DNA from: an uncultured Haemophilus sp.
GTDB lineage: Bacteria > Pseudomonadota > Gammaproteobacteria > Enterobacterales > Pasteurellaceae
Length of the DNA stretch: 6,675 nucleotides
NCBI GenBank assembly: GCA_902481695.1
Contig: CABSXY010000107.1
Location: forward strand, 1-6,675
Reading direction: 5' to 3'
Shown here: positions 5,288 to 6,675 of the stretch, one piece after another
Numbering within the stretch: position 1 is the first letter of the stretch
Layout of the letters: every line of letters starts with the position of its first letter
Made by a program: the position numbers and the translations under genes
The notes under the pieces: generated by a model
Databases searched by the model: none
Told to the model about the DNA's origin: nothing
The model's input: only the letters and a program-made list of their open reading frames with translations

Positions 5288-6643
5288 TTATAACTCAATG
5301 ATAGCTCGCAAACCTTTAACTTGTCCGTTGGATTCAATATTTTCTAATCGGAAACGATAGTGATGCAATTCTGCTATTCTTGCCACAATAGACAATCCAA
5401 GCCCACTTCCCTTTTCATTTTGTCCTGCAGGACGATAAAAACGCTGCCCTAATTTTGCTAATTCTTCTGGCGCAACACCACTGCCATTATCTTCAATAAG
5501 AATTTTACGTGGCTGTAAAATCACACGAACCAGAGTGCCTTGAGGACAATATTTTATGGCATTATCCAATAAGTTTCGTAGCATTTGTGCAAGTAATAAT
5601 GGCTGCCCTTGCTTAACGGCAGGATCTCCCTGATGCTCAAACTGTAATTCGATTTGGCGTTGTTGTGCACTAAAATATAAATCACCAATAAGCGAAGTGA
5701 TAATTTCCGACCAATGAATATCAGCAAGGTTATCTAATTCTTTGAGATTCTCTAAGCGGGAAAGCGTAAGAAGCTGTTCGATTAATTGAGTTGCCCGATC
5801 GATACCTTGGGTTAAATGCGCTAAAGCCGTTTCACGTGTTTGTGCATCATCGCCAGCCAACTGTGCGACTTCTGTTTGAATACGCAATGCCGCTAATGGA
5901 CTACGTAATTCATGTGCTGCATCAGAAACAAAACGGCGCTCCCGTTCTAGCTGCTCACTGGTACGTGTGAAAAATTGATTTAAGTTTTGGACTAACGGTA
6001 GAATCTCTGTTGGTACATTATCGGTTTCTAATAACGATACATCTCCAGGGCGACGAGCTTGTACGTTTCGACTCAATCGATTAATTGGTTTTAATGCACG
6101 ATAAATCACAATAAACGCAACCAATAATAGTATTGGTAATCCAGCAAACCAAATCCCTGTTTGGCTGAAGACCATTTTATTGACCAACTCTTCGCGGTAT
6201 TCCAATTCTTGTCCCACCGCAATGACAAGTTCACCTTTACCGACAGGTTGCCAATAAATCAGCCATTCATCGTCATCATCTAAAATATGTTCTTTGCTAA
6301 AACCCGTCTTATTTTGAAAAATAAATTTGTCGCCATTATCGCCATCGGTTAATAGTCTTTCACCTTTGTTAGAAAATATGGCGAAAGCTAAAGCATCATT
6401 ATCGTAATGACGTTTCTGTGGTTTAAATCCACCACGTGGAAAGTTAGCATTTTCATCCAACAATACATTTTTTAAATCAGAGGTTGCCAAACGCTCAGCA
6501 AAAAGTACTTGTTGTGCATTAAACACGTCTTTAGCTTCTTTTTTTACGACTGTCCATGCAACAGCTGTGGCTATGCACCACACACAAAGTGCGGTCAAAC
6601 TTAAACCGATTAAGAGGCGAAAACTTAGTCGTTTATTTTTCAT
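5288..6643 (-). CDS. qseC: QseC/FirS-type sensor histidine kinase
   Basis: The 451-residue membrane kinase is the sensor of a two-component system. Layout: membrane segment 1 (~10-33), periplasmic sensor (~34-160, 2CSK_N/QseC type, with acidic DDDDE at 122-126 and EYREE at 148-152 close to the membrane), membrane segment 2 (~161-182), a short HAMP-like linker, then the kinase core. The phosphorylated histidine is H244 in DAAHELRSPL. The N box is NLLDNAIKY (357-365), G1 DNGSG (385-389), F box RFYRP (401-405) and G2 GSGLGLS (412-418), so all catalytic motifs are intact. Length and sequence fit the Haemophilus protein called YgiY, QseC or FirS; FirS is reported to respond to ferrous iron, whereas E. 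coli QseC is linked to catecholamine and AI-3 signalling, so the signal here is uncertain. The ATG lies inside the end of the regulator gene, with AGGA 7 nt upstream, implying translational coupling. PmrB/BasS is a related alternative but less likely. Confidence 0.9.
   Translation of the reverse strand: MKNKRLSFRLLIGLSLTALCVWCIATAVAWTVVKKEAKDVFNAQQVLFAERLATSDLKNVLLDENANFPRGGFKPQKRHYDNDALAFAIFSNKGERLLTDGDNGDKFIFQNKTGFSKEHILDDDDEWLIYWQPVGKGELVIAVGQELEYREELVNKMVFSQTGIWFAGLPILLLVAFIVIYRALKPINRLSRNVQARRPGDVSLLETDNVPTEILPLVQNLNQFFTRTSEQLERERRFVSDAAHELRSPLAALRIQTEVAQLAGDDAQTRETALAHLTQGIDRATQLIEQLLTLSRLENLKELDNLADIHWSEIITSLIGDLYFSAQQRQIELQFEHQGDPAVKQGQPLLLAQMLRNLLDNAIKYCPQGTLVRVILQPRKILIEDNGSGVAPEELAKLGQRFYRPAGQNEKGSGLGLSIVARIAELHHYRFRLENIESNGQVKGLRAIIEL
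6587..6595 (+). other. DNA uptake signal sequence (Haemophilus type) within the kinase gene
   Basis: A perfect AAGTGCGGT core on the plus strand, followed by CAAACTTAAA, an AT-rich flank as in extended uptake sites. On the coding strand it reads ACC GCA CTT, giving Thr17-Ala18-Leu19 in the first membrane segment of the kinase. Confidence 0.85.
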
Positions 6644-6675
6644 TAACTTGTCCTAAAGCATAGCCTACGCCATGT
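6633..6675 (-). CDS. qseB: OmpR-family response regulator (QseB/FirR type), C-terminal end only
   Basis: Only the last 13 codons and the stop are present: HGVGYALGQVNEK. The HGVGYALG stretch is the closing hairpin of the winged-helix DNA-binding domain of OmpR-type regulators (RTVHGVGYxL in QseB and PmrA relatives). The stop TAA (6633-6635) lies inside the kinase gene, an 11-bp overlap, so regulator and kinase form one operon with the regulator first, as in E. coli qseBC. The assignment as QseB rests mainly on the adjacent kinase; the receiver domain is outside the window. By homology it would be the kinase's phosphotransfer partner. Confidence 0.85.
   Translation of the reverse strand, partial: HGVGYALGQVNEK

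Noticed and set aside
6539..6545. Run of seven A residues in codons 33-35 of the kinase gene, considered as a phase-variation tract
   Set aside because: Seven A residues are common in AT-rich Pasteurellaceae genes, the reading frame is intact, and known Haemophilus phase-variable tracts are usually longer or tetranucleotide repeats.

Overview
The window looks like chromosomal core DNA from a Haemophilus-type member of the Pasteurellaceae. The evidence is the AT-rich gammaproteobacterial gene content, two perfect 9-bp Haemophilus DNA uptake signal cores (AAGTGCGGT, inside infB and inside the sensor kinase gene), a short-form IF2 whose N-terminus resembles the Haemophilus protein, and a QseC/FirS-like kinase of Haemophilus length. 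The species cannot be fixed from the sequence alone.

Layout. From right to left on the minus strand, positions 4239 to 1 hold the conserved gammaproteobacterial translation/transcription operon. It starts with a strong sigma70-type promoter (with a CRP/FNR-like palindrome in its spacer), then initiator tRNA-fMet, two consecutive intrinsic-terminator hairpins, rimP (TTG start), nusA and infB, which runs off the left edge. The order tRNA-fMet, rimP, nusA, infB matches the E. coli metY operon. The genes are tightly packed: both internal stop codons touch or form part of the next Shine-Dalgarno sequence. The second hairpin sits in the rimP leader, so the protein genes probably depend on read-through of the terminators, and NusA itself is a termination factor.

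Positions 4240 to 4699 hold a short minus-strand gene for a 42-residue glycine-rich lipoprotein, overlooked because of its size, and an AT-rich divergent intergenic region with nested inverted repeats. Positions 4700 to 5260 on the plus strand encode a YceB-like DUF1439 periplasmic protein that lacks the lipobox cysteine of E. coli YceB. It ends at a bidirectional terminator shared with the convergent unit.

Positions 5288 to 6675 on the minus strand hold a QseBC/FirRS-type two-component system. The kinase gene is complete and overlaps by 11 bp the last codons of an OmpR-family response regulator that enters from the right edge.

There is no CRISPR array, insertion sequence, prophage or obvious new system here. 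The points worth a second look are the attenuator-like leader of rimP-nusA-infB, the CRP-like site in the tRNA promoter, the tiny lipoprotein with its structured leader, the cysteine-free YceB homologue, and the EYREE motif in the kinase sensor domain.
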